From Gilliamella intestini (GTDB taxonomy: Bacteria; Pseudomonadota; Gammaproteobacteria; Enterobacterales; Orbaceae), in contig NZ_FMBA01000001.1 of assembly GCF_900094935.1 (NCBI RefSeq), positions 1 to 64,000 on the forward strand: 64,000 nucleotides of DNA. Reading direction: 5' to 3'. The position numbers and the translations under genes were made by a program. Shown here in pieces: positions 47,016 through 60,282 of this stretch; the stretch's first letter is position 1; every line of letters begins with the position of its first letter. The notes under the pieces were generated by a model. That model had not been told where the DNA came from and ran no database searches. It worked only from the letters and a program-made list of their open reading frames with translations.

Positions 47016-47362
47016 CAAGGGTCATGCCAGTTTTAAAAGTGAAAATATTGTTATAGCGTAGTTCTGATTTGCCAAATAATATGTTCTTAACATTAGATAA
47101 TGCGGTTAGCTTTATCTTAGATATATAAATATCAATCAACCTTAGTTTATTTTTTTAGATTCGATTTGTTGAGTTAACATAGGCAGTTAGTTATTGGGGT
47201 GAGTTGTAAATTTTCAATTTAGTGAGCTGGCATAAATTTATATCTGCTTTCTTTATTTGGTTTAAAAAAATAAGATAAAACTTATATGATATTAGTTAAT
47301 AATTATCAGGATTTTTACTAAATAAGTAAGTTTATATATTCAAAATTTATAAGCGAGTTTAC
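47016..47362. other. Long leader region of deaD
   Basis: Nothing coding is supported in these 347 bp. No strong terminator follows nlpI, so some read-through into deaD is possible. The E. coli deaD mRNA has a long cold-responsive leader, and a long 5' UTR would fit here. I found no convincing promoter pair. Confidence 0.4.
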
Positions 47363-49129
47363 ATGACAAAAGAAGTTTCTTTTATTGATCTTGGTTTATC
47401 CGAGGATATTCTTAACGCATTAAATGATCTTGGTTTTAGCAAACCATCACCAATCCAATCTGAATGTATTCCTCTATTATTAGAGGGTAATGATGTATTG
47501 GGTATGGCACAGACAGGTAGTGGCAAAACCGCTGCATTTTCAATTCCTTTCTTAATGAATATTGACGCAAACTTAAAAGCACCACAACTTTTAGTATTAG
47601 CTCCTACACGGGAATTGGCTATACAAGTTGCTGATGCTTGCTCTGAATATTCAAAATATATGAAAGGGGTTAAAGTACTAGCTTTGTATGGTGGACAGCG
47701 TTACGACGTTCAATTACGTGCCTTAAAACAAGGTCCTCAAATTGTAGTTGGTACACCAGGACGTTTGCTTGATCACTTAAATCGTAAAACTTTAGATCTC
47801 TCTAATCTTAAGGGATTAGTACTTGATGAAGCAGATGAAATGTTAAGAATGGGTTTTATTGATGATGTTGAAAGTATTATGACAACGATTCCTGATGATC
47901 ATCAAACAGCTTTATTTTCGGCAACAATGCCAGCGCCAATTCGTCGTATTACTAAACGATTTATGCAAAATCCTAAAGAAGTCCAGATCAAAGGTACCAA
48001 GCAAACAGCCCCTGATATTGACCAAAGTTATTGGCTTGTTCGGGGTGTGCGTAAAAACGAAGCTATCGTTCGCTTTCTAGAAGCAGAAGATTTTGATGCG
48101 GCTATTATTTTTGTTCGAACAAAATCAGCTACTTTAGATGTGGCGGAAGTGCTTGAAAAGCACGGTTATAGTTGTGCTGCATTAAATGGTGATATGACAC
48201 AACAATTGCGTGAACAAACATTAGATCGTTTACGAAATGGTCGTTTAGATATATTAGTTGCAACTGATGTTGCTGCTCGTGGTTTAGATGTTGAGCGTAT
48301 TAGCTTAGTTATCAATTATGATATCACTTTAGATTCTGAATCTTATGTTCATCGTATTGGACGAACAGGTCGCGCTGGTCGTGCTGGTCGAGCTATTTTA
48401 TTTGTTGATAGCCGTGAACGTCGTTTACTTAAGAATATAGAGCAAACTATCAAAAAAACAATTCCAGAAGTTGGATTGCCATCAAAAGAGCTACTTGAAC
48501 GGCGTCGTTTAGCTAAATTTACTGAGCAAGTCCAGAAACAACTTGAGAGTAGTAATTTAGATGAGTACCAAAAGTTATTAGCACAAATACAAGCTAATAG
48601 CGGAGCCGATCTTGAAACGATTGCAACCGCTTTATTAAAATTAGCACAAGGGGAACGCCCTTTAATTTTGCCACCAGATCCAGTGTTTAAACCATCGCGT
48701 GAAATGCGAGATCGGGATAACCGTAGTGGTGAGCGCCGTCTACGAGGAGATAATCGCGAAACACCAAAACGTCGTGAGCGTCGCGATGTGGGTGATATGG
48801 ATATGTACCGTATCGAACTTGGTAAAGAAAACGGTGTTGAAGTACGGCATATCGTTGGTGCAATTGCCAATGAGGCCGATATTAGTAGCCGTTATATTGG
48901 CAATATCAAACTTTATGATACTTATTCAACTGTTGAATTACCAAAAGGCATGCCAAAAGACATACTAAAACATTTTGAAAAAGTAAGAGTACTTAATCAA
49001 CCAATGAAAATGAGCTTAATCAGTGGAGCAACGTCTGATACTAAACGAGCTCGTAAAAACAATAAATCAGATACATCTGATAAAGCGTTTGTAAAAAAAC
49101 GCAGTCGCCCAACAGCACCTAAATTCTAA
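47363..49129 (+). CDS. deaD: ATP-dependent RNA helicase DeaD (CsdA)
   Basis: Protein of 588 residues. All DEAD-box motifs are present: Q motif ([13 protein letters not shown]), [49 protein letters not shown] and [11 protein letters not shown]. An Arg/Asp-rich segment (about 450-480) and the DbpA-like RNA-binding domain (about 485-560) follow, as in CsdA. It aids 50S assembly and mRNA unwinding in the cold. The basic tail ends [11 protein letters not shown]. Confidence 0.97.
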   Translation: MTKEVSFIDLGLSEDILNALNDLGFSKPSPIQSECIPLLLEGNDVLGMAQTGSGKTAAFSIPFLMNIDANLKAPQLLVLAPTRELAIQVADACSEYSKYMKGVKVLALYGGQRYDVQLRALKQGPQIVVGTPGRLLDHLNRKTLDLSNLKGLVLDEADEMLRMGFIDDVESIMTTIPDDHQTALFSATMPAPIRRITKRFMQNPKEVQIKGTKQTAPDIDQSYWLVRGVRKNEAIVRFLEAEDFDAAIIFVRTKSATLDVAEVLEKHGYSCAALNGDMTQQLREQTLDRLRNGRLDILVATDVAARGLDVERISLVINYDITLDSESYVHRIGRTGRAGRAGRAILFVDSRERRLLKNIEQTIKKTIPEVGLPSKELLERRRLAKFTEQVQKQLESSNLDEYQKLLAQIQANSGADLETIATALLKLAQGERPLILPPDPVFKPSREMRDRDNRSGERRLRGDNRETPKRRERRDVGDMDMYRIELGKENGVEVRHIVGAIANEADISSRYIGNIKLYDTYSTVELPKGMPKDILKHFEKVRVLNQPMKMSLISGATSDTKRARKNNKSDTSDKAFVKKRSRPTAPKF

Positions 49130-49137
49130 TGTATTGG

Positions 49138-49165
49138 CCTCTGCCATTCGGCAGAGGTATCTTTA
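49138..49165 (+). terminator. deaD terminator
   Basis: CCTCTGCC (49138-49145) and GGCAGAGG (49150-49157) form a perfect 8-bp stem around ATTC, followed by TATCTTTAATTCCTTTT. Confidence 0.65.
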
Positions 49166-49311
49166 ATTCCTTTTATCTCAACTAACAAAATAGTTTAGTG
49201 GCCACATACGGCATCATATTCAGATAGATAACAAAACAGAGTTAGCGCTTTACCCTAAGTTATGATTAAGAGTATACTATTAGAAATATTAACAGTTAAT
49301 TAGAGGTGAGC

Positions 49312-49608
49312 ATGACAGATTCTTTAAACAAATGTAAAGCAAACGAAACAGCAGCATGTTGTTGCGTGGATGTTGGTACAATAATTGACAACGAGGATTG
49401 TAGCGCTGAATATGAGCACGTTTTTGCGACAGAATCTGAAGCTCAACAAAAGTTGGCATCATTAACACAAGCTGCCAAAGATGTTGAAACTGAGCCTTGC
49501 AAAATTGAGAGTAATATTGAAAAAATTAATGATGGCTTTAAATTATCAGTAAAATTCACTTTTTGCTGTGGTGCAGAATGCATGATTTTCCAATTAAAAT
49601 TACGTTGA
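49312..49608 (+). CDS. yfcZ: YfcZ/YiiS family protein
   Basis: Protein of 98 residues from the ATG at 49312, with AGAGG 5 nt upstream (a GTG at 49306 is too close to that site). The small, cysteine-rich sequence (CKANETAACCCVDVGTI, FCCGAECMIFQLKLR) matches the DUF406 family, whose function is unknown. Nine cysteines in about 98 residues suggest metal or redox chemistry, which is inference. In E. coli yfcZ lies near sixA and fadIJ; here fadIJ is missing and sixA follows directly. Confidence 0.88.
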   Translation: MTDSLNKCKANETAACCCVDVGTIIDNEDCSAEYEHVFATESEAQQKLASLTQAAKDVETEPCKIESNIEKINDGFKLSVKFTFCCGAECMIFQLKLR

Positions 49609-49618
49609 TTGAATATCG

Positions 49619-50077
49619 ATGAAAGTTTGTATTATGAGACATGGTGAAGCAGGGTTTTCTGCTTTATCAGATTCAAGTAGAACATTAACAAATTATGGCG
49701 TTAATCAGTCAAATCTAGCTGGCAAATGGCTTAAACAGCAAAATTTTCAATTTGAAATTGGTTTAGTTAGCCCTTATTTACGAGCTCAACAAACATTGAC
49801 AGAATTATCATCACAGGTTAGTGTTAAAAGAGTTGAAACTAATCAATTTTTAGTGCCTGGCGGTAGTCCATCTCATATTGCTGACGTATTAGCAATATTG
49901 TTAAATGATGGGGTTGAAAATGCGATTATTGTATCGCATTTGCCATTAGTGGGATATTTAGTTAATGAACTATGTCCGCAAGTTTCTCCTCCTATGTTTT
50001 CTACTGCTGCAATTGCTTGTATTAGTTTATTACCAAACTCTGCAGGAAATCTTGAATGGTTTCATCAAGCGGAGTAA
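49619..50077 (+). CDS. sixA: Phosphohistidine phosphatase SixA
   Basis: Protein of 152 residues (E. coli 161). The histidine-phosphatase RHG motif is in MRHGEAGFSAL (H8), with the second active-site histidine in IIVSHLPLVGYL (about residue 107). SixA dephosphorylates HPr-like domains (ArcB HPt and the nitrogen PTS protein NPr). It starts 10 bp after yfcZ and overlaps recB by 22 bp. Confidence 0.93.
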   Translation: MKVCIMRHGEAGFSALSDSSRTLTNYGVNQSNLAGKWLKQQNFQFEIGLVSPYLRAQQTLTELSSQVSVKRVETNQFLVPGGSPSHIADVLAILLNDGVENAIIVSHLPLVGYLVNELCPQVSPPMFSTAAIACISLLPNSAGNLEWFHQAE

Positions 50078-53000
50078 AAAAACTTAATCTTTTTGATTTA
50101 CCTCTAACTGGTCGAACTTTAATTGAAGCATCGGCAGGGACTGGTAAAACTTATTCCCTTGCCTTTATTTACTTAAGGTTATTATTGGGCATTGGTCAAA
50201 ATAGTTATCCAAGGCCTTTAAATGTTAACGAAATTTTGGTTGTGACTTTTACTAAAGCAGCAACTCAAGAACTTCGATCGCGGATAAGGCAAAATATTCA
50301 AGAACTGCGAATAGGGTTATTACAAGGACATCATAAAGATCCTATTTATCAACAACTCATTGAATTAATTTATGATAGAAAATTTGCAGTACAGCAACTT
50401 ACTATTGCTCAACAGTCAATGGATGATGCGGCTATTTATACTATACATAGTTTTTGCCAACGAATACTAACTAGCCATGCATTTGAATCGGGTGTTTTAT
50501 TTGAGCAAAAGCTAATCTCAGATGAATATGAATTAAAATTAAGAGTAACCCAAGATTTTTGGCGTCACTATTTTACACCGCTTGATAAATCACTTGCTTA
50601 TTTAGTGCTTGCTACATGGCAAGATCCAACGGCATTACTAAAAGACATCACCCCATATTTAGGATTAGATCTTAACAATGCTGACAAGGTAAACCTAGAT
50701 ATAAGCACAAAAATAAAGCTTTTTTACCAGCAATGCTATGAAAAAATTGAAAATATCAAACAATCTTGGTTAGCTTTGTCTGAAAAATTAGTTGAAATCA
50801 TTACACAATCAGGTGTCAGCAAACAATCATATAGTAGTCGAAATCTACCTAATTGGGTAATTAAAGTATCGGCATGGGCTAACAGCGAAACTCGAACGTT
50901 TGAATTACCCAACGAACTTGAAAAATTTAAGCAATCAGTTTTAATCGAAAAGACGAAAGAAGGAAAAAGTGTTCCATGTCATTCGTTTTTTGAACAAATT
51001 GACGATCTATATAAACAATCTTTTGATCTACAAAGTCAAATATTAATGGATATCGTCAGCGTAATTCAAAAAGGGCTCTATAACGAAAAACTAAAAAATG
51101 GCGAGATGAGCTTTGACGATCTTATTGGGCAACTTAATCGCGCACTAAAAGCAAAAACGGGCGATCGATTGGCGCAAAGTATAGCCTCAAAATATTGTGT
51201 TGCTTTAATTGATGAATTCCAGGATACCGATCCTGCTCAGTATCAAATTTTTGATCGTATTTATGACAAGCAAAAGTTGGATCGAGGGCTACTATTTATT
51301 GGTGATCCAAAACAAGCAATTTACAGCTTTAGAGGTGCTGATATATTCACTTACTTAAAAGCTAAACAATCGACAGGGGAAAATTCTTTTACCATGGATG
51401 TAAACCATCGTTCATCTGCTTCGATGGTCAAAGCTGTTAACCAATTATTTTCTAATTGTGATAATCCATTTATATTTAATGATATTCCTTTTTTACCCAT
51501 GGAAGCGGCAAAACGGAATCAGCAAAAGTCTTTACAAGTTAACAACCAAGAAGTATCGGCATTAGCTGCTTACTTACTGCCTGATGATATTGCAACCAAT
51601 TCTGATTATCAAGAACACATGGCTAGTTGTTGTGCTACCCAAATAGTGACTTTACTGTCTAATTCGTCAATGTTAATTGATAGCGAAAACGAACAACGTC
51701 TTGTGACTACTGCAGACATTGCAATCTTAGTGCGTAATGGACGTGAAGCCGAAGTTATTCAACAAAAATTGACTCATTGCGGTGTTAAAAGTGTCTACTT
51801 GTCAAACAATAGTAGTGTGTTTTCTTCAAATGAAGCAAAAGATGTATTGAGCCTATTGCAAGCTGTTTTAATGCCAGAAAACGAAACAATGCTCAAGCTA
51901 GCATTAATGACATCGCTATTAGGTCAAACCATGACTGATCTTGAAAAAATCACTGACGATCAAGATAAATGGGAAAGTTTGGTCGAAGAATTCAAACAAT
52001 ATCAAGCAATTTGGCAATATTATGGTGTATTGGTTATGTTACGCCGAATGATGAAAAAACGACATCTAGCTGAAAACATCTTAGCTCGCCAAGATGGTGA
52101 ACGAACGTTAACCAATTTAATGCATTTAGGAGAGTTACTTCAAGAAGCATCAAATGAATTAGATAGTGCACACGCTTTAATTCGTTGGTTGACAAAACAA
52201 ATCATTAATCCAGATCCGAATTTAGAAAATCATCAGCAACGCCTTGAAAGTGATGAAAACCTTGTCAAGATTATTACTATTCATAAATCAAAGGGATTAG
52301 AGTTTCCGATTGTTTGGTTACCATTTATTTCAATATATCGTACGTCCGACAGCCAATTTTATCATGATAAAAATAATGACTATCAGCCAACATATGCATG
52401 GTTACTGTCTGATGAGATTAAAGAGCAGATAGAAAAAGAGCGACTTGCTGAAGATTTGCGGCTATTATATGTTGCAATGACTCGCTCGGTTTATCATTGC
52501 AGTATTGGACTTGCTTCATTGAAAAAAAGCCAATCGGCTATTAATCATTTATTAAAAAGTGAATTAAGATCAATTGCCAACATAGCTAATTTAATTGATG
52601 TCCAATTACCTATAGAGAGCGAACAGTATATTCCGCCAATTTTGCCAGACCAATCATTATCGGCTAATGTATTTTCGCGTAATATCTCAAACAGTTGGCG
52701 GGTCACAAGTTATACTGAATTACAAAGGCATAATCATAATGTATTGGCTTATAAGCCTGATCTTATTAATGACTGGGACGAATCCCCATACGAATCCGAT
52801 ATAGTACAATCAAACGACACACTATATGATATCCACCATTTTCCTAAAGGAGCATATGTCGGTACATTAATGCACAGCATTATGGAAGATATCACATCAG
52901 ATAATCTTGTTGAATTATGTAATCAGATGGTAAAAAAGCTCAATTTAGAAACAGAGTGGAATAGCGTAGTAACAAATTGGATGCAACAGATATTGACTAC

Positions 53001-53532
53001 AAAACTGCATGATCCAAATTTAATATTATCGCAAGTGTTAATGGGGCAACATATTAACGAATTGCAATTCTATCTCCCTATACGCAAAACAGTCACTAGT
53101 CAGCAATTAGATAGTTTATGTAAACAATATGATCATTTGTCAAGATTATGTCCCGAATTAGATTTTGAGTCGGTACAAGGTATGCTAAGAGGCTTTATCG
53201 ATTTAGTCTTCAAATTTGAAGGAAAATATTATGTGGTTGATTATAAATCTAATTGGCTAGGTGAATGTGTTGATGCTTATAGCCAAGAAGCACTTGAAAA
53301 AGTGATGTGCGATCATCGCTATGACCTACAATATCAACTTTACTGTTTAGCATTGCATCGTTTTTTAAAAGGACGTTTGTCTAATTACCAATACCAAACG
53401 CATTTTGGAGGGGTATATTATCTCTTTTTACGAGGAATGCCCGAGCAAGGCATCTTTTATCACCTACCTCAGCAAGAATTTATCGAAGAACTTGATAAGC
53501 TGTTTGATGGTGAAATGTTAAATGGAATATAA
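50056..53532 (+). CDS. recB: Exodeoxyribonuclease V subunit beta (RecB)
   Basis: Protein of 1158 residues (E. coli 1180). UvrD-type helicase: Walker A IEASAGTGKTYSLAF (about 21-35), TFTKAATQELRSRI, Walker B region LIDEFQDTDPAQYQIF, GDPKQAIYSFRGAD, ITIHKSKGLEFPIVWLP and LLYVAMTR. The C-terminal RecB nuclease domain keeps RGFIDLVFKFEGKYYVVDYK (Asp/Asp/Lys). With RecC and RecD it resects double-strand ends and loads RecA. recC and recD are not adjacent, unlike E. coli; the gene is coupled to sixA instead. Confidence 0.95.
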   Translation: MVSSSGVKKLNLFDLPLTGRTLIEASAGTGKTYSLAFIYLRLLLGIGQNSYPRPLNVNEILVVTFTKAATQELRSRIRQNIQELRIGLLQGHHKDPIYQQLIELIYDRKFAVQQLTIAQQSMDDAAIYTIHSFCQRILTSHAFESGVLFEQKLISDEYELKLRVTQDFWRHYFTPLDKSLAYLVLATWQDPTALLKDITPYLGLDLNNADKVNLDISTKIKLFYQQCYEKIENIKQSWLALSEKLVEIITQSGVSKQSYSSRNLPNWVIKVSAWANSETRTFELPNELEKFKQSVLIEKTKEGKSVPCHSFFEQIDDLYKQSFDLQSQILMDIVSVIQKGLYNEKLKNGEMSFDDLIGQLNRALKAKTGDRLAQSIASKYCVALIDEFQDTDPAQYQIFDRIYDKQKLDRGLLFIGDPKQAIYSFRGADIFTYLKAKQSTGENSFTMDVNHRSSASMVKAVNQLFSNCDNPFIFNDIPFLPMEAAKRNQQKSLQVNNQEVSALAAYLLPDDIATNSDYQEHMASCCATQIVTLLSNSSMLIDSENEQRLVTTADIAILVRNGREAEVIQQKLTHCGVKSVYLSNNSSVFSSNEAKDVLSLLQAVLMPENETMLKLALMTSLLGQTMTDLEKITDDQDKWESLVEEFKQYQAIWQYYGVLVMLRRMMKKRHLAENILARQDGERTLTNLMHLGELLQEASNELDSAHALIRWLTKQIINPDPNLENHQQRLESDENLVKIITIHKSKGLEFPIVWLPFISIYRTSDSQFYHDKNNDYQPTYAWLLSDEIKEQIEKERLAEDLRLLYVAMTRSVYHCSIGLASLKKSQSAINHLLKSELRSIANIANLIDVQLPIESEQYIPPILPDQSLSANVFSRNISNSWRVTSYTELQRHNHNVLAYKPDLINDWDESPYESDIVQSNDTLYDIHHFPKGAYVGTLMHSIMEDITSDNLVELCNQMVKKLNLETEWNSVVTNWMQQILTTKLHDPNLILSQVLMGQHINELQFYLPIRKTVTSQQLDSLCKQYDHLSRLCPELDFESVQGMLRGFIDLVFKFEGKYYVVDYKSNWLGECVDAYSQEALEKVMCDHRYDLQYQLYCLALHRFLKGRLSNYQYQTHFGGVYYLFLRGMPEQGIFYHLPQQEFIEELDKLFDGEMLNGI

Positions 53533-53576
53533 CAATTATTAAGAAATAACCATATCGAAAAATACAATTGAATAAA

Positions 53577-53609
53577 AATAAGGCACTCAAAACGGTGCCT
53601 TATTTTTAG
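53577..53609. terminator. Terminator between convergent recB and lacZ
   Basis: AATAAGGCAC (53577-53586) and GTGCCTTATT (53595-53604) form a 10-bp stem with T-rich flanks on both strands (TTTTTAG on plus, TTTTATT on minus). Confidence 0.8.
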
Positions 53610-53618
53610 ATGGCTTAT

Positions 53619-56717
<3,099 letters not shown>

Positions 56718-56754
56718 TTATTTATTGCTAATATTACTACGTCATTTATTAGTT

Positions 56755-56760
56755 ATTATA
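56755..56760 (-). promoter_or_regulatory. Putative lacZ -10 element
   Basis: Minus strand TATAAT, predicting a start near 56748. No good -35 is present, as expected for a CRP-dependent promoter. Confidence 0.5.
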
Positions 56761-56780
56761 GATAGTTTGTAACTAAATAC

Positions 56781-56796
56781 AGTGATCTAGATAACA
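56781..56796 (-). promoter_or_regulatory. CRP-like site at the lacZ promoter
   Basis: AGTGA-TCTAGA-TAACA compared with consensus TGTGA-TCTAGA-TCACA: one mismatch per half. Its centre is about 40 bp upstream of the predicted start, a class II position. Confidence 0.5.
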
Positions 56797-56800
56797 ATTA

Positions 56801-56814
56801 TGTAACCGTATACA
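56801..56814. promoter_or_regulatory. LacI/GalR-type operator upstream of lacZ
   Basis: TGTAACCGTATACA has the central CG and flanking TGTA/TACA typical of LacI-family sites. Its centre lies 19 bp beyond the CRP-like site, about -60 from the predicted start, the place of the external gal operator in E. coli. Confidence 0.55.
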
Positions 56815-56881
56815 TATTTGTTAAATCTAGTTTTGTAGGTTTTTATTGGTTCAAAAATTGTAGTAGAAATATATTCGCAAT

Positions 56882-56897
56882 ATGTTGTATACAACAT
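56882..56897. promoter_or_regulatory. Perfect 16-bp palindrome upstream of the porin gene
   Basis: ATGTTGTATACAACAT. It lacks the central CG of LacI-family sites. GTATAC-centred dyads are common for GntR-type regulators. The binding protein is unknown. Confidence 0.5.
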
Positions 56898-56909
56898 CAT
56901 AATTTTTAA

Positions 56910-56925
56910 TGTGATATTAATCACA
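56910..56925 (+). promoter_or_regulatory. CRP-cAMP site of the porin promoter
   Basis: TGTGA-TATTAA-TCACA, a perfect match to both CRP half-sites. It is centred about 60 bp upstream of the predicted start, a class I position. Confidence 0.75.
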
Positions 56926-56942
56926 ATATTAGTATTTAGCTT

Positions 56943-56970
56943 TTGAATAGTAGTTTTTATTGGTTATATT
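56943..56970 (+). promoter_or_regulatory. Porin gene promoter
   Basis: TTGAAT (56943-56948), 16 bp, TATATT (56965-56970), predicting a start near 56977. The transcript would begin just before the antiterminator site. Confidence 0.6.
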
Positions 56971-56993
56971 GAAACTACCAATTAAAAGGTGTT

Positions 56994-57025
56994 GGATTGT
57001 TACCGACTTACAGCGGGCAAAACCT
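56994..57025 (+). promoter_or_regulatory. RNA antiterminator (RAT) site for a BglG/LicT-family protein
   Basis: GGATTGTTACCGACTTACAG followed by CGGGCAAAACCT. The E. coli bgl RAT begins GGATTGTTACTG and ends GCAGGCAAAACCT, so both conserved halves (GGATTGTTAC and GGCAAAACCT) are present. Its end overlaps the first arm of the terminator by 5 nt, the hallmark of this switch: protein-bound RAT excludes the terminator. BglG-type proteins are activated when their PTS substrate is transported. Confidence 0.88.
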
Positions 57026-57061
57026 AAAGAATAGCTATGGCTATTCTTTAGGTTTTTTTTT
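57021..57061 (+). terminator. RAT-controlled terminator in the porin leader
   Basis: AACCTAAAGAATAGC (57021-57035) and GCTATTCTTTAGGTT (57040-57054) form a perfect 15-bp stem around TATG, followed by TTTTTTT. It lies about 55 bp upstream of the porin ATG and should block expression unless antiterminated. Confidence 0.9.
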
Positions 57062-57102
57062 GTCTCAAATTAAAAAATATTTATCTATTTTTTAAATAAT
57101 GA

Positions 57103-58830
<1,728 letters not shown>

Positions 58831-58862
58831 GTGTAAGGTTATAGATATAAAATAAGGCTTAT

Positions 58863-58904
58863 CATCTGAACTATATTATAGATGTAAAATATATAGTTCA
58901 GATG
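58863..58904. terminator. 14-bp inverted repeat between porin and galR-like gene
   Basis: CATCTGAACTATAT (58863-58876) and ATATAGTTCAGATG (58891-58904) are perfect inverted copies with a 14-nt loop. No T-tract follows on either strand. It lies between converging genes. Confidence 0.5.
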
Positions 58905-58942
58905 AAAAATAGATACTTTGTTGATGTATAACTACTTCATTT

Positions 58943-59950
58943 TTAACTATTAATAAAAGTTACTGAATAACGCTTAGTTAAGGTTGGTATATAGACGTTA
59001 ATCAAATTTGTTGGAATACTTTCTCCTTTTGCAAGCTTTAGTGCTAATTCAGCAGCTTGTTCAGCCATTGTCTGTAAAGGATAACGAATAGTAGTTAATT
59101 TAGGATGTAAATAATGCGATAAAACAAGATCATCAAAACCAATAATCGAAATATCGTTTGGAATTTTAATATCATTATCATAAAGCACAGACATTGCACC
59201 GGCGGCCATTGAATCGTTATAACAAGCAATTGCAGTGATATGACAGTTACGTTCAAGTAATGACATCATTGCTTGTTCGCCACCTATTTCATTAGGTAAA
59301 CCAATCGCAATAAGGTTTTCATTAACATCAATACCATGTTCTAACAATGCGTCTTTATAGCCTTGTAAACGATCAGATGAATCAGAAATATTATGATTTG
59401 AACATAAATAACCAATTCTAGTATGTCCATGTTGAATTAAATGTTTGACTGCAAGATAAGAGCCGTAACGGTCATCAAGAGCAATACAGCGTTTTTCAAA
59501 TCCTTTTACGATACGATTAATCAGAACCATACCGGGTACTTGTTGCATCAATTTTTTTAGATCGCTATCGGAGAGCATTTTGGCGTGTACAACTAACGAC
59601 GAACAGCGATGCTCAATTAATTGAGTAATCGCATTATATTCTTGTTGCTCATTATGATAGCCATTACCGATCAACAAAAAATGACCTGTTCGTGAGGCAA
59701 CTTTTTCAACGGTGCTAACCATGGCACCAAAAAATGGATCCGATACATCAGCTACAATAATACCAATAGTATTCGAATTTTGTTGTGATAAAGCGCGTGC
59801 ATTAGCATCAGGATAGTAGTTTAATTTTTCCATAGCTTTTTTTACGGTATCTCTAGTATTATCCCGAACGTTATTTGCGTTATTAATCACACGAGATACA
59901 GTTGCAACTGAAACTTTAGCTAAATGCGCAACATCTTTTATTGTCGCCAT
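58943..59950 (-). CDS. galR: GalR/GalS-like LacI family repressor
   Basis: Protein of 335 residues. The N-terminal LacI helix-turn-helix and hinge (ATIKDVAHLAKVSVATVSRV, residues 2-21; NYYPDANARAL) precede a sugar-binding domain that follows E. coli GalR/GalS: VSDPFFGAMV, FLLIGNGYHNE, IVHAKMLSDSDL, PGMVLINRIVKGF and GFDDLVLSHYL. It probably binds galactose and controls the neighbouring lacZ and alpha-galactosidase through the operators at 56801 and 62503. GalR and GalS cannot be separated here, so the symbol is provisional. A dyad lies upstream at 59985-60009. Confidence 0.87.
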   Translation of the reverse strand: MATIKDVAHLAKVSVATVSRVINNANNVRDNTRDTVKKAMEKLNYYPDANARALSQQNSNTIGIIVADVSDPFFGAMVSTVEKVASRTGHFLLIGNGYHNEQQEYNAITQLIEHRCSSLVVHAKMLSDSDLKKLMQQVPGMVLINRIVKGFEKRCIALDDRYGSYLAVKHLIQHGHTRIGYLCSNHNISDSSDRLQGYKDALLEHGIDVNENLIAIGLPNEIGGEQAMMSLLERNCHITAIACYNDSMAAGAMSVLYDNDIKIPNDISIIGFDDLVLSHYLHPKLTTIRYPLQTMAEQAAELALKLAKGESIPTNLINVYIPTLTKRYSVTFINS

Positions 59951-59984
59951 AAAAAACCTTTTAATTAATTGCTACTCATAAAGT

Positions 59985-60009
59985 ATTGATAATTATAATG
60001 TTTATCAAT
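59985..60009. promoter_or_regulatory. Dyad upstream of the galR-like gene
   Basis: ATTGATAA (59985-59992) and TTATCAAT (60002-60009) are inverted 8-bp arms with a 9-bp gap. It is not a LacI-type site. Confidence 0.35.
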
Positions 60010-60282
60010 GTAGAGTTCTATAGATTAACAATAATATAAGACAAAAGGTACTGAAAGTGAAAAGATTATCTTTTTCTTATCTTCAAATTAATTTACTTTC
60101 AATACTCTTGATATATGACTGAATTAACTGATCATAATAAGGTAAAATAAAAACTTTGCCAATAATATCATTGGTGAATTGAAAACTAGAATTGTTTCAT
60201 TAAAGATTGAATATTAAGGGGGACAGCAATTAGCAAATCCCCAGATAGTTGCTTAATAATTAATTTAGAAGTATTGATAATA
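60010..60282. other. Gap between alpha-galactosidase and galR-like gene
   Basis: No coding frame. A weak minus-strand hairpin (GGGGA/TCCCC, 60219-60242) may end the alpha-galactosidase transcript. Confidence 0.3.

Noticed and set aside
46924-47139. Minus-strand frame at the nlpI end
   Set aside because: No ribosome site or family resemblance, and half of it is antisense to nlpI.
48349-48870. Minus-strand 173-codon Arg/Ser-rich frame inside deaD
   Set aside because: Antisense to the helicase motifs and Arg-rich tail of deaD; the Arg/Ser bias follows from the opposite strand.
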